A stretch of 64,000 nucleotides of DNA from Roseococcus pinisoli. Its GTDB lineage: Bacteria > Pseudomonadota > Alphaproteobacteria > Acetobacterales > Acetobacteraceae. The number at the start of each line of letters is the position of its first letter. Position 1 is the first letter of the stretch. Below are positions 47,564 to 57,182 of this stretch, piece after piece. The stretch is from positions 248,001 through 312,000 of the forward strand of contig NZ_JAHCDA010000004.1 in assembly GCF_018413645.1 (NCBI RefSeq), given 5' to 3'. The translations under genes were made by a program, and so were the position numbers. The notes under the pieces were generated by a model that saw only the letters and a program-made list of their open reading frames with translations, made no database searches and was not told the origin of the DNA.

Positions 47564-47728
47564 TCAGATACGTCCCATCACCAGAAGCACGATGACGACG
47601 ACCAGCACAACACCCAGCACGCCGACGCCGCCGTGCCCGAAACCGTAGCCATAGCCCCCGAAGCGGCCGCTGAATCCGCCCAGCAGGGCGATGATGAGAA
47701 TGATGATAAGGATGGTGCCGAGGGACAT
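47564..47728 (-). CDS. DUF3309 family small membrane protein
   Basis: A 54-residue protein. One hydrophobic segment (SLGTILIIILIIALLGGF) and a second (VGVLGVVLVVVIVLLVMGRI) flank a Gly/Tyr-rich turn (GRFGGYGYGFGHGG). This pattern is typical of DUF3309, tiny membrane proteins common in soil proteobacteria and often associated with stress. The ATG at 47728 is the family start. It ends 18 bp before the VIT gene start on the same strand. Confidence 0.75.
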   Translation of the reverse strand: MSLGTILIIILIIALLGGFSGRFGGYGYGFGHGGVGVLGVVLVVVIVLLVMGRI

Positions 47729-47863
47729 GGACGTTCTCCGCGATGGGGGCAGCGGGGCGGAAATCACCCCGGCAGCGCCTCGCGGTCATGCGAGGTGCTA
47801 CGCCAACGCGCGATGGCAGGCGCGGTTGGCGCGGCACCGACGTCTTGCCCGATGCAGCCGCGC

Positions 47864-48913
47864 CTAGCGCAGCGTGAAGCGCACCGGCACGACCAGCTCC
47901 ACCGGGTCGCCCGGCATTTCGGGCGGCGGGGCGGGCAGCGGCGAGGCCCGGCGGATCATCGCCGCCACCGCCTGGTCCAGATCCTCGTGGCCCGAGCTCC
48001 GCTCGATCCGCCAGGAGGCGACGGTGCCGTCGCGCCGCATGGCGAAGCGCAGCACGACCGTGCCTTCGGCGCGCCGCGTGCGGGCCGCGATCGGATAATC
48101 CTTGTGGCGCTCCAGCGCGGCCATCAACCGGCCGATGTAGCTGGCCGGCGGGCGTACCGGCGCCGGGGGCGCGGCGACGCTCGGCGCCGGGGCGGCGGCC
48201 GCGGGCTGCGCCTCCTGGGGCGGCGCGGGGCGCGGCGGCGCCGGACGGGGAGGCGTCGGGCGAGGCGGCGGCGGGGGCGCGATGGCGCGCACCGTCTCCT
48301 CCGGCGCATCCGGGGTCGGCGGCGGGGGCGGCGGCGGCGTCTCGACGGCCTCTTCCGGCGGCGGCGGGGGCACCGTCTCCTCGGCTTCCGGCGGCTCGGC
48401 TTCCAGCGGCGCGATCAGCGGCGTCGGCGCGATCTGCTCGGGCGGGGGCGTGTCCGGCGGCGGCTCGGCGGTGGCCTCGGGCGGCGGCGGAGGCGTCTCG
48501 TCCGGGGGCGGAGGGGGCGTGGCGTCAGGGGGCGGCGGCGGCGCCTCGTCCGGCGGCGGCTGGCGCAGGGCCTCGGGCGGCGGGGGCGGCGGGCTGTCGG
48601 GCGGCGGCGGCTCGACGGTATCGGGCGGCGGCGGGGTCGGCGCGGCCTCGGGCTGCGCGGCCTGCGTCTCCTCGGTGACTTCGGTGGGCGCCGCGGCCTC
48701 GGAAGGCGCGGCCTCCTCGACCGGCGAGACCTCGATCCCCACGGGCTCGGGCGCGGCGGGCGGCGACTGGGTCAGCCAGAGCAGCGGTCCCACGACGGCG
48801 GCATGCAGCAGGATCGCGGCCGCGGCCGGCAGGCCGAAGCGACGGACGGTGCCGGGCGGTGGCCTCAGCTCCGTTTCCTCGGGCAGCCTCAGCTGGGCCG
48901 AGAAGTCCGGCAT
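47864..48913 (-). CDS. tonB: TonB family energy transducer
   Basis: A 349-residue TonB protein linking the ExbB/ExbD motor to outer-membrane receptors. One membrane helix (PAAAAILLHAAVVGPLLWLT, residues 29-48) is followed by a very long Pro-rich periplasmic spacer (residues 50-255), then the C-terminal TonB domain with YPIAARTRRAEGTVVLRFAMRRDGTV (near 272-297). The spacer is longer than in E. coli TonB. It is the last gene of a four-gene unit and starts 4 nt after exbD. Confidence 0.9.
   Translation of the reverse strand: MPDFSAQLRLPEETELRPPPGTVRRFGLPAAAAILLHAAVVGPLLWLTQSPPAAPEPVGIEVSPVEEAAPSEAAAPTEVTEETQAAQPEAAPTPPPPDTVEPPPPDSPPPPPPEALRQPPPDEAPPPPPDATPPPPPDETPPPPPEATAEPPPDTPPPEQIAPTPLIAPLEAEPPEAEETVPPPPPEEAVETPPPPPPPTPDAPEETVRAIAPPPPPRPTPPRPAPPRPAPPQEAQPAAAAPAPSVAAPPAPVRPPASYIGRLMAALERHKDYPIAARTRRAEGTVVLRFAMRRDGTVASWRIERSSGHEDLDQAVAAMIRRASPLPAPPPEMPGDPVELVVPVRFTLR
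48149..48766 (-). repeat. Proline-rich tandem repeat region in tonB
   Basis: About 200 codons encode repeated runs of prolines separated by Asp/Glu-Ala/Thr (units like PPPPPDATPP, PPPPPDETPP, then later PRPAPPRPAPP). It forms the rigid spacer of TonB. The repeated GC-rich triplets make this region prone to slippage and to spurious antisense ORFs. Confidence 0.85.
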
Positions 48914-48917
48914 GGTC

Positions 48918-49379
48918 TCAGCGAGCCTGGATGGCGGGGCCGGAGGGTTCGGCCTCGGCGATGAGGGACACGCGCGAGACGCCGGCGGCCGTCACCTTGC
49001 CCATGACGCGCATGACGTCGCCATAGGGCACGGTCCGGTCGCCGCGCACATAGACGGGGGCGTCGTTCGCCTCCGCCTCGCGGATGGCGCGGATGCGGTC
49101 CGAGAGCTCGGCCTCCGGCACCTGCTCGGCGCGCAGGAAGACCAGCCCCTCGCGATTCACACTGACCACGACCGGCGGCGCCGTCTGCGCCACCCGGGCT
49201 GCAGCGGTGCGCGGCAGCTGCACGGGCACGCCGACCATCATCATCGGTGCGGCCACCATGAAGATGATGAGCAGCACCAGCATCACGTCCACGAAGGGCG
49301 TGACGTTGATGTCCGACATCGCGGTGCCGGCGCTCTCCTCGTCGTCGTCGCCCGAATTGCCGGAGGTGCTCATCGCCAT
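48918..49379 (-). CDS. exbD: ExbD/TolR family biopolymer transport protein
   Basis: A 153-residue inner-membrane protein. One N-terminal helix (INVTPFVDVMLVLLIIFMVAAPMMM, residues 25-49) carries the proton-coupling Asp in FVDVML, followed by a periplasmic domain with RGDRTVPYGDVMRVMGKVTAAGVSRVSLIAE. It forms the motor with ExbB. The start could also be the ATG two codons later. It lies 6 bp after exbB. Confidence 0.92.
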   Translation of the reverse strand: MAMSTSGNSGDDDEESAGTAMSDINVTPFVDVMLVLLIIFMVAAPMMMVGVPVQLPRTAAARVAQTAPPVVVSVNREGLVFLRAEQVPEAELSDRIRAIREAEANDAPVYVRGDRTVPYGDVMRVMGKVTAAGVSRVSLIAEAEPSGPAIQAR

Positions 49380-49385
49380 GGCGCG

Positions 49386-50051
49386 CTAGCCCGCCACCTG
49401 CTGGCGCGGCGCGCGGCTGAGCCGCAGCGCGAGGTCGGAGGCCGCGCCCAGCGCCTCCTGCCGGGCGCCGGTCAGGCCGCCCACGAAGCGGTTATAGGCC
49501 ATGACCGCGGGAATGGCGGCGACCAGGCCGATCGCCGTCGCGAAGAGCGCCTCGGCGATGCCCGGCGCCACGACGGCCAGGCTGGTGTCGTTGCTGGCCG
49601 CGATGCCGGTGAAGCTGTTCATAATGCCCCAGACCGTGCCGAAGAGGCCGACGAAGGGGGCGACGGAACCCGTGGTCGCGAGGATCTGCAGACCCGGCTC
49701 CGTGCGCCGCACGGCGCGCAGCACCGCCTTGCGCATCGCGCCGTCGAGCCGCGCACGATACTCGCCGTCGGTCTCCTGCACGCCCTGACCCAGGCGCCAT
49801 TCGGGCAGGCCCGCCCGCAGCGCGATCGCGGTCAGGTCGTCCGAGCCCTCGGCGATGATGGTCGGCGTCACGGAGGCGCTGGCCAGCGCCCGCACCTCGC
49901 GCCGCAGCCGGCCGAGCGCGAAACTCTTCTCGATGATCACCGCCCAGCAGGCGATGGAGGCCAGCGCGAGGCCGATCATCACCGCCTTGACGATCGGATC
50001 GGCGGCCAGGAACAGCCCGAGGGGCGTGAAGTCGTGCGGGACGGGGTTCAT
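49386..50051 (-). CDS. exbB: ExbB/TolQ family proton channel protein
   Basis: A 221-residue inner-membrane protein with three hydrophobic segments. The first follows the start ([23 protein letters not shown]); the conserved block [20 protein letters not shown]...[28 protein letters not shown] spans the other two helices and matches ExbB rather than TolQ. With ExbD it converts proton flow into force on TonB. It lies 10 bp after a gene for a small secreted protein. Confidence 0.92.
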   Translation of the reverse strand: MNPVPHDFTPLGLFLAADPIVKAVMIGLALASIACWAVIIEKSFALGRLRREVRALASASVTPTIIAEGSDDLTAIALRAGLPEWRLGQGVQETDGEYRARLDGAMRKAVLRAVRRTEPGLQILATTGSVAPFVGLFGTVWGIMNSFTGIAASNDTSLAVVAPGIAEALFATAIGLVAAIPAVMAYNRFVGGLTGARQEALGAASDLALRLSRAPRQQVAG

Positions 50052-50061
50052 CGGCCGCGGG

Positions 50062-50484
50062 TCACTTCTCGAAGGTCACGCCGCTCACGCGGGAGGTCAG
50101 CGTGGCGCGCGTCACGCAGGCATTGCGCGCATCGGCCTCCTGGCTGCCGCAGGCGAGCACGTCGTTGAGCAGCATGCTGCCCACTCCATCGCAGCCCTGG
50201 CCGGTCATGTCGAAGAGGCGAACGACCGTGCGGCCGGCGGGCACCGGGCCGGCATCGACCGCCAGGCGGCGCGCCACCACGCCATCCTTGCCGAAGATCA
50301 CGAGGTCGAGCCGCAGGGGGTCGAGCGCCTCGCCGCCGCTGTTGTTCAGCACCATCCACACGCGGCAGGCATTCTCGCGCGCCTCGAGGCGGTTCAGCTC
50401 GACGCGGATCGGGGACGCGGTCTGCGCCGCGAGGGGCGAAAGCCCGGCGACGACGAAAAGAGCGGTGAGAAAGCCGCGAAGCAT
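50062..50484 (-). CDS. Small secreted protein at head of exbB-exbD-tonB
   Basis: A 140-residue protein, not recognised. A signal peptide (FLTALFVVAGLSPLAAQT, cleavage near residue 22) precedes an immunoglobulin-like beta fold: RVELNRLEARENACRVWMVLNNSG, LRLDLVIFGKDGVVARRLAVDAG. Four cysteines (one in ENACRV, one in GQGCDGV, ACGS and NACVT) could form disulfides. It starts the TonB operon, so it may have a periplasmic role in the uptake system. A possible Fur box lies about 50 bp upstream. Confidence 0.75.
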   Translation of the reverse strand: MLRGFLTALFVVAGLSPLAAQTASPIRVELNRLEARENACRVWMVLNNSGGEALDPLRLDLVIFGKDGVVARRLAVDAGPVPAGRTVVRLFDMTGQGCDGVGSMLLNDVLACGSQEADARNACVTRATLTSRVSGVTFEK

Positions 50485-50532
50485 GGCGAGGGTCCTTCGG
50501 CCGGGCGGGATCGTCCGGCAGATAGCCTCAAC

Positions 50533-50547
50533 TGCGAGTCGATTGCA
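50533..50547. promoter_or_regulatory. Possible Fur-type iron box upstream of the exbB operon
   Basis: TGCGAGTCGATTGCA resembles the 15-bp Fur-type dyads of proteobacteria (TGCGA... ...TTGCA arms with a 7-1-7 layout), although only four of seven positions are strictly symmetric. It lies 49-63 bp before the operon start in A/T-richer DNA. Iron control would suit a TonB energy system; the site is tentative. Confidence 0.4.
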
Positions 50548-50655
50548 ATTCGGCCCCGGCCATTATTGCGCACATCTCCGCATCTTCATGGCGCGACCGG
50601 CCGGCGCGAAGTTCCCCGCAAGAACCGCGCCCGATCCCCCGGGCACGATCATCGC

Positions 50656-53600
50656 CTAGTATTCGTACTCCCAGGTGACGCCGAGCCGGTCGCCGCCCGG
50701 GCCGGTCGAGGTCTGGCCCTCCAGCCGCAGCCGCGGCGTGAGCTCCACCTGGACGCCGACGCCCGGCGTGCCGCCGCTCGTCCCCTGCCGCACGCCGACA
50801 TAGACGCCCGGCGCCACGTAGCGCCCGGCCTCGACCGCCGCGCCGCGGGGATTGTCGCCATCGCTGCCGACACCCAGCCGGTCCAGCCCCACCGCGCTGC
50901 GCAGGCGGTCCAGCACGCCGGCGCCGGCCGGCATCACGCCCGCCAGCTGCGCCACCGCCTGGGCGATGCCCGCCAGCTCGAAGGGCGAGAGCTTGCTCGT
51001 CTCGCGGTCGAAGAGCAGGCGCGCCAGCGCGTCGTCCTGCGGCAGCTCCGGCTCGGCCGTGACCTTCAGCTCGGGCGCGGTGGGCGTCCCCGTCACCGTC
51101 AGGTTGATGGTGTGCGAGCGGCTGCGCGAGGTGGCCAGGAAGTCCAGCGTCGGCATGAAGGTGCCGGAATCGAAGCCGATATTGCCGCGCGTGAACTGCA
51201 GCTGCCGGCCGATGAGGTCGAAGGTGCCACGCCGCATGCGTAGCCCGCCCGAGGGCACCGGCGCCGCCACCGTGCCGCCGATGGTGATCTCGCCGCCCAG
51301 CTCCGCCTCCAGGCCGCGGCCGCGCACGAAGACGGCGCGGGGGGCGGCGATGGTCAGGTTCAGCGTCATGGGCAGTTGCGGCCGCGCGGCCGCCGTCGCC
51401 GGGCGCGGCGCGGGCGGCGGGCGGCGCCCTGGCGGCAGGGGGCCGATCTCGCGCACCGGCCCCACGCTCGGCACGCTGCCGCCGAACTGCTCGGGGATGC
51501 GGATCTCGGCGCGCTGGATGGTCACCCGGCCCGCGAGGCTGCCGCCATCGGTCAGCGGACCGCGGACGGTGATGTCGGCGTCGATCGTGGCCTCGCCGGT
51601 CTCGCCGCTGACGGGGCGCGCCCGGTTGGCGGTCAGGCGGATCTCCGCCGGCAGGCCCTCGCCCATCGGCTCCACCCAGCCCTGGGCCGCAAGGGTGCCG
51701 CCGCCGGCCGTCCGCGCGGAGAAGGAGGAGATGACGAGGCGCTGCCCCTGCGCCGCGATCCGCGCCGCCAGCCCGTCCAGCCGCACGCCGTAGATGGGGT
51801 TGGAGTAGCTGCCCTCGGAGAGCACCACCGTGCCCGCCAGCTCCGGCGCCGCGGCCGTGCCGCTGGCCCGCAGGTCGAGCACGGCGCGCCCGGCGAAGCG
51901 ATCCGCCCCGCCGGCCAGGAAGGGCCGCGCGAGCTGGCCGAGATCAAGCCGGCCGCGCACCGTCGCCTCGAAGGGCGCGGCCGGGCCAAGGCCCTGGGAC
52001 TGCGACGCCTCGATGTTGAGCTGCACGCTGGGGCCGGCATTCACCTGCGCCTGGGCGCGGAAGGCCTGGCCCTGCATCCGTGCCGTGGCGGCGATGGCCG
52101 CGGCGGGGATGGAGGCGAAGGAGGGATCCGTCGAACGCAGCCCGGCCACACGGATATTGGCGTCCACCTGCGGCGCGGCGCTCGGCCCGGTGGCGTTCAC
52201 CTGGCCGGAGACGGTGCCGGCCACCAGCCCGCCGCTGAGCGGGCCGAGCGGCACGTTGGAGATGTCCGCCCGCGCGGTCACATTGCCGCCGGCCAGCTGG
52301 CCGTTGAGCGCGAGGGTCCCGCCGCGGCGGCTGGTCAGCCGTGCGGGCTGCAGCGTGAGCTCGCCGGTCTCGGTGACCAGGATGCGCGCGGGGGCCGCCA
52401 GGCGCAGCGCGTCCTGCGCGGCGCGCGCCTCCAGGCGGCTCAGGGTGATGACGTTGAGCGCGCCCTCCTGGCCGAGATGCCCGGCGAGATCCAGGCCATA
52501 GGCCGGTGCCGTCACCCCGAGCCGGAAGTTCAGCGCGGCCAGCGTGCCCGTCATCTCGACCTGGGCCGAGGCGCGGGTGGCGCCCACGCCGACGCCCGTG
52601 CCGTTCAGCCGCAGTTCGACGCCCTGGGCCGCCATGCCGGTGGCGCCGGGGATCGCGCGCGCCTGCAGGTCGAGGGTGAGCCGCCCCGCGAGGCCCATGC
52701 CCAACGGTGCGAGATCGGGCGCCTCCAGGCGCAGCGCGCCGTCGAAGGGCCCGGTGGGAAGGCCGCCCTCGCCATGGCCGTTGAAGGCGATGCCGGCATA
52801 GCTCCCCTCGAGCTTGGTGAGCCGGAGGCGCTGGTCGTCGCGCCCGGCCTGGAGCGCGACGTTCAACGGCTTGCCGTCCAGCCGGCCGGTGGCCTCGGCG
52901 ATCACCTCCTGCAGGGTGGCGCGGGCGGTGACGGCGAAGCTTTCCAGCAGGCGGCCGGAGGCGGTCAGGCGCTCGGTGGTGACACGCGCCTCGATATGCG
53001 GCGCCTCGGCGGTGCCGGTCAGCCGGCCCTCGGCCGAAACGGTGCCCTGGGTCGTCGGCGGATCGCGCGCCTCCAGGTTGAAGGCGACGTCGAAGGGGCT
53101 GGCGGCCGGGCCGCGCACGGTGGCGCGGAGGCGCTCGGCCTGCAGGGTCGCGTCCACGCGCCGGTCGGCGCCGCGCACCGTGGCGTTCAGCATGACGGTC
53201 TGGCCCAGCATCTCGTCGGCCGCCCCTGCCCCGTGCAAGCCGGTGCCGGCGACGCGGAGATCGAGTTCCGGCACCGTGACCGTGCCGCCGACCTCGCCGT
53301 CCAGGGTCAGGGCGGTCCAGCCCATGCCTTCCGGCAGCAGGCCGGCGAAGGTCTCGGGCCGCGCGGGCTCGGCGCGGAAGCGGAAGGCCAACGCCTGGGC
53401 CGCGCTCAGGGTGCCACTCAGCTCCGCACGACCGGCCGGCAGGGCCACGGTCAGGCGCTCGATGGTGATGGCGTTGTCGGCCGCCCGGCGCAGGGAGAGG
53501 CTGGGCGTGATGCGATCGGCCAAAGCGCGCTGCGCTTCCGGCACGAAGGGGCCGGGGCGGACCGTGCCGTCGAGGGTGACGGCGGCCGCGCCATCGGGCG

Positions 53601-54357
53601 CGACGGAAAGGCGGCCGCCCAGCTCGGCCCCGGTCTCGCCGAGCGAGGCGACGAGCCGCCATTCGGCGCCGCTTGCCGGGCCTTCGAGGTCGATCCGGGC
53701 GGCGAAGGGCGCCTGGGGCTGGCCGGCCAGCGCGGCCACGAGGCCGCCCGGCGGCTCGGAAGCCTCGACATGCGCGGTCAGCGCCGCGTTCTGCAGGGCC
53801 GCGTTCACGACGACGCTGCCCGGCCGGTCGAGCCGCGTCGCGGTGAGCGCCGTCTGCAGCCGCTGCGCCTCCAGCGAGAGCGAGCCGGCGAGCGACAGCG
53901 CCGCCGCCTGCCCGGCCACCGCTTCGCCGATCTCGATCCGCTCGGCCTCCAGGGCGTCGATGCGGATCGCGACGGGCAGCTGCGGCACGCTCGGGATCGC
54001 GATGGGCGTGGGCTCGGCCGGCGGGGCGTTGGGGTCGGAGGGCGGCAGGCGGTGCAGCGCGATGCGCCCGGCCCGCACGGAGGTCAGCCGCACGCGGCGG
54101 TCGAAGAGCTCGCGCCAGGCGAGCTCGATGCGCGCATTCTCGACCTCGATCCAGGCGCCCTGGGCATCGCGCATGGCGAGCCGCCGCACGGCGAGCTGGC
54201 CAGGCAGCGGGCCCGAGACGCCCTCAAGCTCCAGCCCCGGCACGAAGCGCATGGCGAGGCCGGCGGCGGCGTTCAGGCCGAAGGGCGTCAGCAGCGCGCC
54301 GACCAGCAGCACCGGGATGAGGATCAGGATCGCGAGGAGAAGGCCGAGCCAGCGCAT
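50656..54357 (-). CDS. tamB: Translocation and assembly module protein TamB
   Basis: A 1233-residue inner-membrane-anchored periplasm-spanning protein (DUF490/TamB). A short cytoplasmic part and one helix (LGLLLAILILIPVLLVGALL) are followed by about 1,100 residues of repeated beta-strand segments that make a hydrophobic groove for lipid or autotransporter delivery. The conserved C-terminal DUF490 part ends in EYEY. It overlaps tamA by one base (TGATG). Confidence 0.92.
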   Translation of the reverse strand: MRWLGLLLAILILIPVLLVGALLTPFGLNAAAGLAMRFVPGLELEGVSGPLPGQLAVRRLAMRDAQGAWIEVENARIELAWRELFDRRVRLTSVRAGRIALHRLPPSDPNAPPAEPTPIAIPSVPQLPVAIRIDALEAERIEIGEAVAGQAAALSLAGSLSLEAQRLQTALTATRLDRPGSVVVNAALQNAALTAHVEASEPPGGLVAALAGQPQAPFAARIDLEGPASGAEWRLVASLGETGAELGGRLSVAPDGAAAVTLDGTVRPGPFVPEAQRALADRITPSLSLRRAADNAITIERLTVALPAGRAELSGTLSAAQALAFRFRAEPARPETFAGLLPEGMGWTALTLDGEVGGTVTVPELDLRVAGTGLHGAGAADEMLGQTVMLNATVRGADRRVDATLQAERLRATVRGPAASPFDVAFNLEARDPPTTQGTVSAEGRLTGTAEAPHIEARVTTERLTASGRLLESFAVTARATLQEVIAEATGRLDGKPLNVALQAGRDDQRLRLTKLEGSYAGIAFNGHGEGGLPTGPFDGALRLEAPDLAPLGMGLAGRLTLDLQARAIPGATGMAAQGVELRLNGTGVGVGATRASAQVEMTGTLAALNFRLGVTAPAYGLDLAGHLGQEGALNVITLSRLEARAAQDALRLAAPARILVTETGELTLQPARLTSRRGGTLALNGQLAGGNVTARADISNVPLGPLSGGLVAGTVSGQVNATGPSAAPQVDANIRVAGLRSTDPSFASIPAAAIAATARMQGQAFRAQAQVNAGPSVQLNIEASQSQGLGPAAPFEATVRGRLDLGQLARPFLAGGADRFAGRAVLDLRASGTAAAPELAGTVVLSEGSYSNPIYGVRLDGLAARIAAQGQRLVISSFSARTAGGGTLAAQGWVEPMGEGLPAEIRLTANRARPVSGETGEATIDADITVRGPLTDGGSLAGRVTIQRAEIRIPEQFGGSVPSVGPVREIGPLPPGRRPPPAPRPATAAARPQLPMTLNLTIAAPRAVFVRGRGLEAELGGEITIGGTVAAPVPSGGLRMRRGTFDLIGRQLQFTRGNIGFDSGTFMPTLDFLATSRSRSHTINLTVTGTPTAPELKVTAEPELPQDDALARLLFDRETSKLSPFELAGIAQAVAQLAGVMPAGAGVLDRLRSAVGLDRLGVGSDGDNPRGAAVEAGRYVAPGVYVGVRQGTSGGTPGVGVQVELTPRLRLEGQTSTGPGGDRLGVTWEYEY

Positions 54358-56198
54358 CAGAAGGCGTGTCCGATCCCGATGTAGAAGCCGAAGGAGCCGC
54401 TGCCCTGCTGGCGCACCAGCGGGATCGCGACATCGGCACGGATGGGCCCGATGGGCGTGTAGTAGCGCGCGCCGACGCCCGCGCCGACGCGGATCTCGTC
54501 CGTGGGCGCGGCGGCGTTGGTGCCCACGGCGCCCGCATCGACGAAGGCCACCGCGCCGTAGGAGGAGCCGAAGCGCTGCCGCAGCTCGACCGAGCCCTCC
54601 AGCAGGCTCGCGCCGCCCGAGGGCTTTCCGCGCGAATCCCGGGGCCCGATGGACTGGAAGTCGTAGCCGCGCACGGAGCCGCCACCGCCGGCATAGAAGC
54701 GCTGCGGCGGCGGGACGGTGCTGGCGTTGCCGTTCAGCAGGCTGCCCAACGCCCCCCGCAGCGCGAGGATCGTGCGCCCGCCGCCCGAGAGGTCGAAATA
54801 GGTCGAGCCCGTGAGGCGCAGCGGAACGAAGGCCTGGCTCTCGGTGAAGGCATAGGAGGGCGTGATGCTGCCGAGCGCACGGATGCCGCGGCGCGGATCG
54901 AGCGCGCTGTCCGTGCTGTCGTAGCGCAGCTGCCCCGTGAAGCCCGCGATCTGATAGGGCGACATCCGTCCGCCCGAGGGGGCCGACTGGCCCACCTCGC
55001 CCACCGGCCCGGTGGAGAGCGTCCAGCGGTCGGTCAGCCGGCGCTCATAGAGCAGGCTGAAGATGGCGGCGTCGCGGTCGTAGCTGTCCAGCCGCTCGCG
55101 CACGAAGGCGAGGCTGCCCACGGCGGTTCCGACATAGCCGAGCGGCAGCGGCTGCCGCCAGGTCACGGCGGCGCGGGCGTTCATGCGGTCGATGTCGCTG
55201 CCGAGGCGGCTGCCCTCCAGCTCCACGCGCAGGTTTTCGGCCCCGCCGAGCAGGTTGCGGTGCTCCCAGGAGAGGCGGAGCGTGGCGCCGAAATTCGTCT
55301 CGTAGCCGGCCGAGGCGCTGATCGCGCGGAAGGGCCGCTCGCGCACCGTGACGGTGACGGGCAGCCGCCCATTGGCATCCAGCGCGGTGCCCGGGTCGAT
55401 GCGGACCTGCGAGAAGGGCCCAAGGGCCGAGACATCCGCCCGCGCCTGGGTCAGGCGGCTGGGCAGGTAGGAGCGCTCGGCCAGGCGCAGGGCCGCCACG
55501 CGGCGCACCACCTCAGGGTTCACGCGCTCCGTGCCGGCGACCTCGGGCATGGCGAAGTCCGCACGGGGCCCGGGCTGCTCGGTGAAGGTGACGTCCATGG
55601 CATGGGCGCCGTGGTCGACCGTGACGGAACGGTCGATCCGCGCGAGGGGCCGGCCGTCCAGCCGCATCGCGTTCCAGGCGGCCTCCTGCGCGGCGATGAC
55701 GGTCTCCGCCCGCGCGGGCTCGCCCGGCGTGACCGCGACGTCAGGCCCGCCGCCCAGCGTCTGGATGTTGCGGAAGGTGTAGCGCGGGCCCAGCGTGGCG
55801 CGGATCTCGATCGCCAGCGGCGCAGTCTGGGCGGCGAGCGCGGCCGGATCCAGCGATCCGCCGGGGACCACGATCTCGATCTGCCCGGCCCAATAGCCTT
55901 CGCTTTCCAGGGCCGGACGCAGCTTGTCGGCCTCGGCGCCGATGCGCGAGGCCACGCCTTCCGCATCGGTCGGCGCGCGCTCCTGGAGCGCGATCAGGCC
56001 GGAGGAGATGCGCAGCAGCCGGTCGAGCGTGTCGTCGCCCGTCGGCTTGATGGTGGCGCGATAGGGGAGGTTCGGCGCCTCGGCTGCCGCCGCGGCTGGA
56101 GGATCGCCGTCGGGCTGCGCCCGAAGCGGCGACGTCGCCGAAGTGAGGCCAGCCAGACAAGCCATCAAGAGCCAGTTGCGCGATATCCCGGGGGACAA
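54357..56198 (-). CDS. tamA: Translocation and assembly module outer membrane protein TamA
   Basis: A 613-residue Omp85-family outer-membrane protein. A signal peptide (LLMACLAGLTSATSPLRAQ) and POTRA-type domains (residues 60-290, e.g. RYTFRNIQTLGG and a VRERPFRAISASAGYETNFG junction) lead to a 16-strand barrel with the VRGYDFQSIGPRD L6-type motif and a terminal phenylalanine (GIGHAF). The start is a TTG with GGAG 6 nt upstream; the downstream ATG at 56165 lacks a ribosome site. It is first of the tamA-tamB operon. Confidence 0.9.
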   Translation of the reverse strand: MSPGISRNWLLMACLAGLTSATSPLRAQPDGDPPAAAAAEAPNLPYRATIKPTGDDTLDRLLRISSGLIALQERAPTDAEGVASRIGAEADKLRPALESEGYWAGQIEIVVPGGSLDPAALAAQTAPLAIEIRATLGPRYTFRNIQTLGGGPDVAVTPGEPARAETVIAAQEAAWNAMRLDGRPLARIDRSVTVDHGAHAMDVTFTEQPGPRADFAMPEVAGTERVNPEVVRRVAALRLAERSYLPSRLTQARADVSALGPFSQVRIDPGTALDANGRLPVTVTVRERPFRAISASAGYETNFGATLRLSWEHRNLLGGAENLRVELEGSRLGSDIDRMNARAAVTWRQPLPLGYVGTAVGSLAFVRERLDSYDRDAAIFSLLYERRLTDRWTLSTGPVGEVGQSAPSGGRMSPYQIAGFTGQLRYDSTDSALDPRRGIRALGSITPSYAFTESQAFVPLRLTGSTYFDLSGGGRTILALRGALGSLLNGNASTVPPPQRFYAGGGGSVRGYDFQSIGPRDSRGKPSGGASLLEGSVELRQRFGSSYGAVAFVDAGAVGTNAAAPTDEIRVGAGVGARYYTPIGPIRADVAIPLVRQQGSGSFGFYIGIGHAF

Positions 56199-56342
56199 GC
56201 ACCTCTCCTTCCCGAACGCGCCTCAGGCACGCAGATTGCAGCCAATCGTGAACACCCGGAACGGTTTACGGTTTCGCGAAGCATGAAGAAAAGGGGCAAG
56301 CCCCCTTCTGCCCTCCCTCGGCGCGAAACCGTTTCCCCGCCT

Positions 56343-57182
56343 TCAGCGCAGCGGGAAGCCCATCGCCCGCAGCACGCCGCCCAGCTTTTCGCGCCCCGCC
56401 AGACCCTTGAGCTTGCCCATGCGGTTCAGCACGCGGCCGGTCCAGGTGGTCTGCGCCATCTCGAAACGGCCCGAGAAAGCGGAGAGCTTTTCGTCATAGG
56501 CGGCGACATGCGCGGCCTCGCGCGTGGAGTCGTAGGTTCCGTGATGCAGCACGGCGGCCTGCGAAAGGCGCGGCTTCACCTGGTTGGTGACGCCCGGCGC
56601 GGCATAGCCCACGCAGAGGCCGAAGACACCCGCCACGCCCGGAGGCAGCGCCAGCAGCTCGCCCACCCGGGCCGCATCGTTGCGAAGCGCGCCGATATAG
56701 ACGGTGGAGAGGCCGATCGCCTCGGCCGCGACCACGGCGTTCTGCGCCGCCAGCCCGGCATCGATGGCACCGATCAGGAAGGTCTCGATATAGGGCAGCA
56801 CCTCGAGCTCGGTGCCGTTGGCGCGGGCCAGGCGCTCGTTGCGCGAGAGATCCGCCAGGAAGACGAGGAAGATCGGGCACTGCTCGATATGCTTCTGCCC
56901 GCCGGCGATGCGCGCGAATTCCGCTTTCACGGCCGGATCGGTCACCGAGACGACGGACCAGGTCTGCATGTTGGAGCTGGTGGCGGCCGACTGCGCCGCC
57001 GCAATCAGGGTCTCCAGCGTGCCGTCCGGCGGGGCGTCGGGCCGGTAGCCGCGGACGGAGCGGTGCGAGAGCAGCAGCGCGATGTGGTCGTTCCACGGGC
57101 CGGCAGCCGGAATGGCATCGGCGCCGTAACGGAGGGCGAGCGCCTCTTCCTTCGAGACGGTAAGGGCGGTGTTCATGTCCAT
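56343..57182 (-). CDS. Nitroreductase family FMN oxidoreductase
   Basis: A 279-residue NADPH-dependent flavoprotein of the NfsA/Frp-like nitroreductase group. It has LLLSHRSVRGYRPDAPPDGTLETLIAAAQSAATSSNMQTWS (residues 30-75), the FMN-contacting start, and GVAGVFGLCVGYAAPG later. The C-terminal 60 residues resemble the NfsA extension that contacts nucleotide. It probably reduces flavin, nitroaromatics or quinones. The start MDMNTAL was chosen for GGGAAAA upstream; open frame continues further without homology. Confidence 0.85.
   Translation of the reverse strand: MDMNTALTVSKEEALALRYGADAIPAAGPWNDHIALLLSHRSVRGYRPDAPPDGTLETLIAAAQSAATSSNMQTWSVVSVTDPAVKAEFARIAGGQKHIEQCPIFLVFLADLSRNERLARANGTELEVLPYIETFLIGAIDAGLAAQNAVVAAEAIGLSTVYIGALRNDAARVGELLALPPGVAGVFGLCVGYAAPGVTNQVKPRLSQAAVLHHGTYDSTREAAHVAAYDEKLSAFSGRFEMAQTTWTGRVLNRMGKLKGLAGREKLGGVLRAMGFPLR

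Noticed and set aside
48149-48766. Repeated GC-rich units resembling a repeat array
   Set aside because: They encode the Pro-rich spacer of TonB in frame; unit lengths are irregular and there are no spacers, so not CRISPR.
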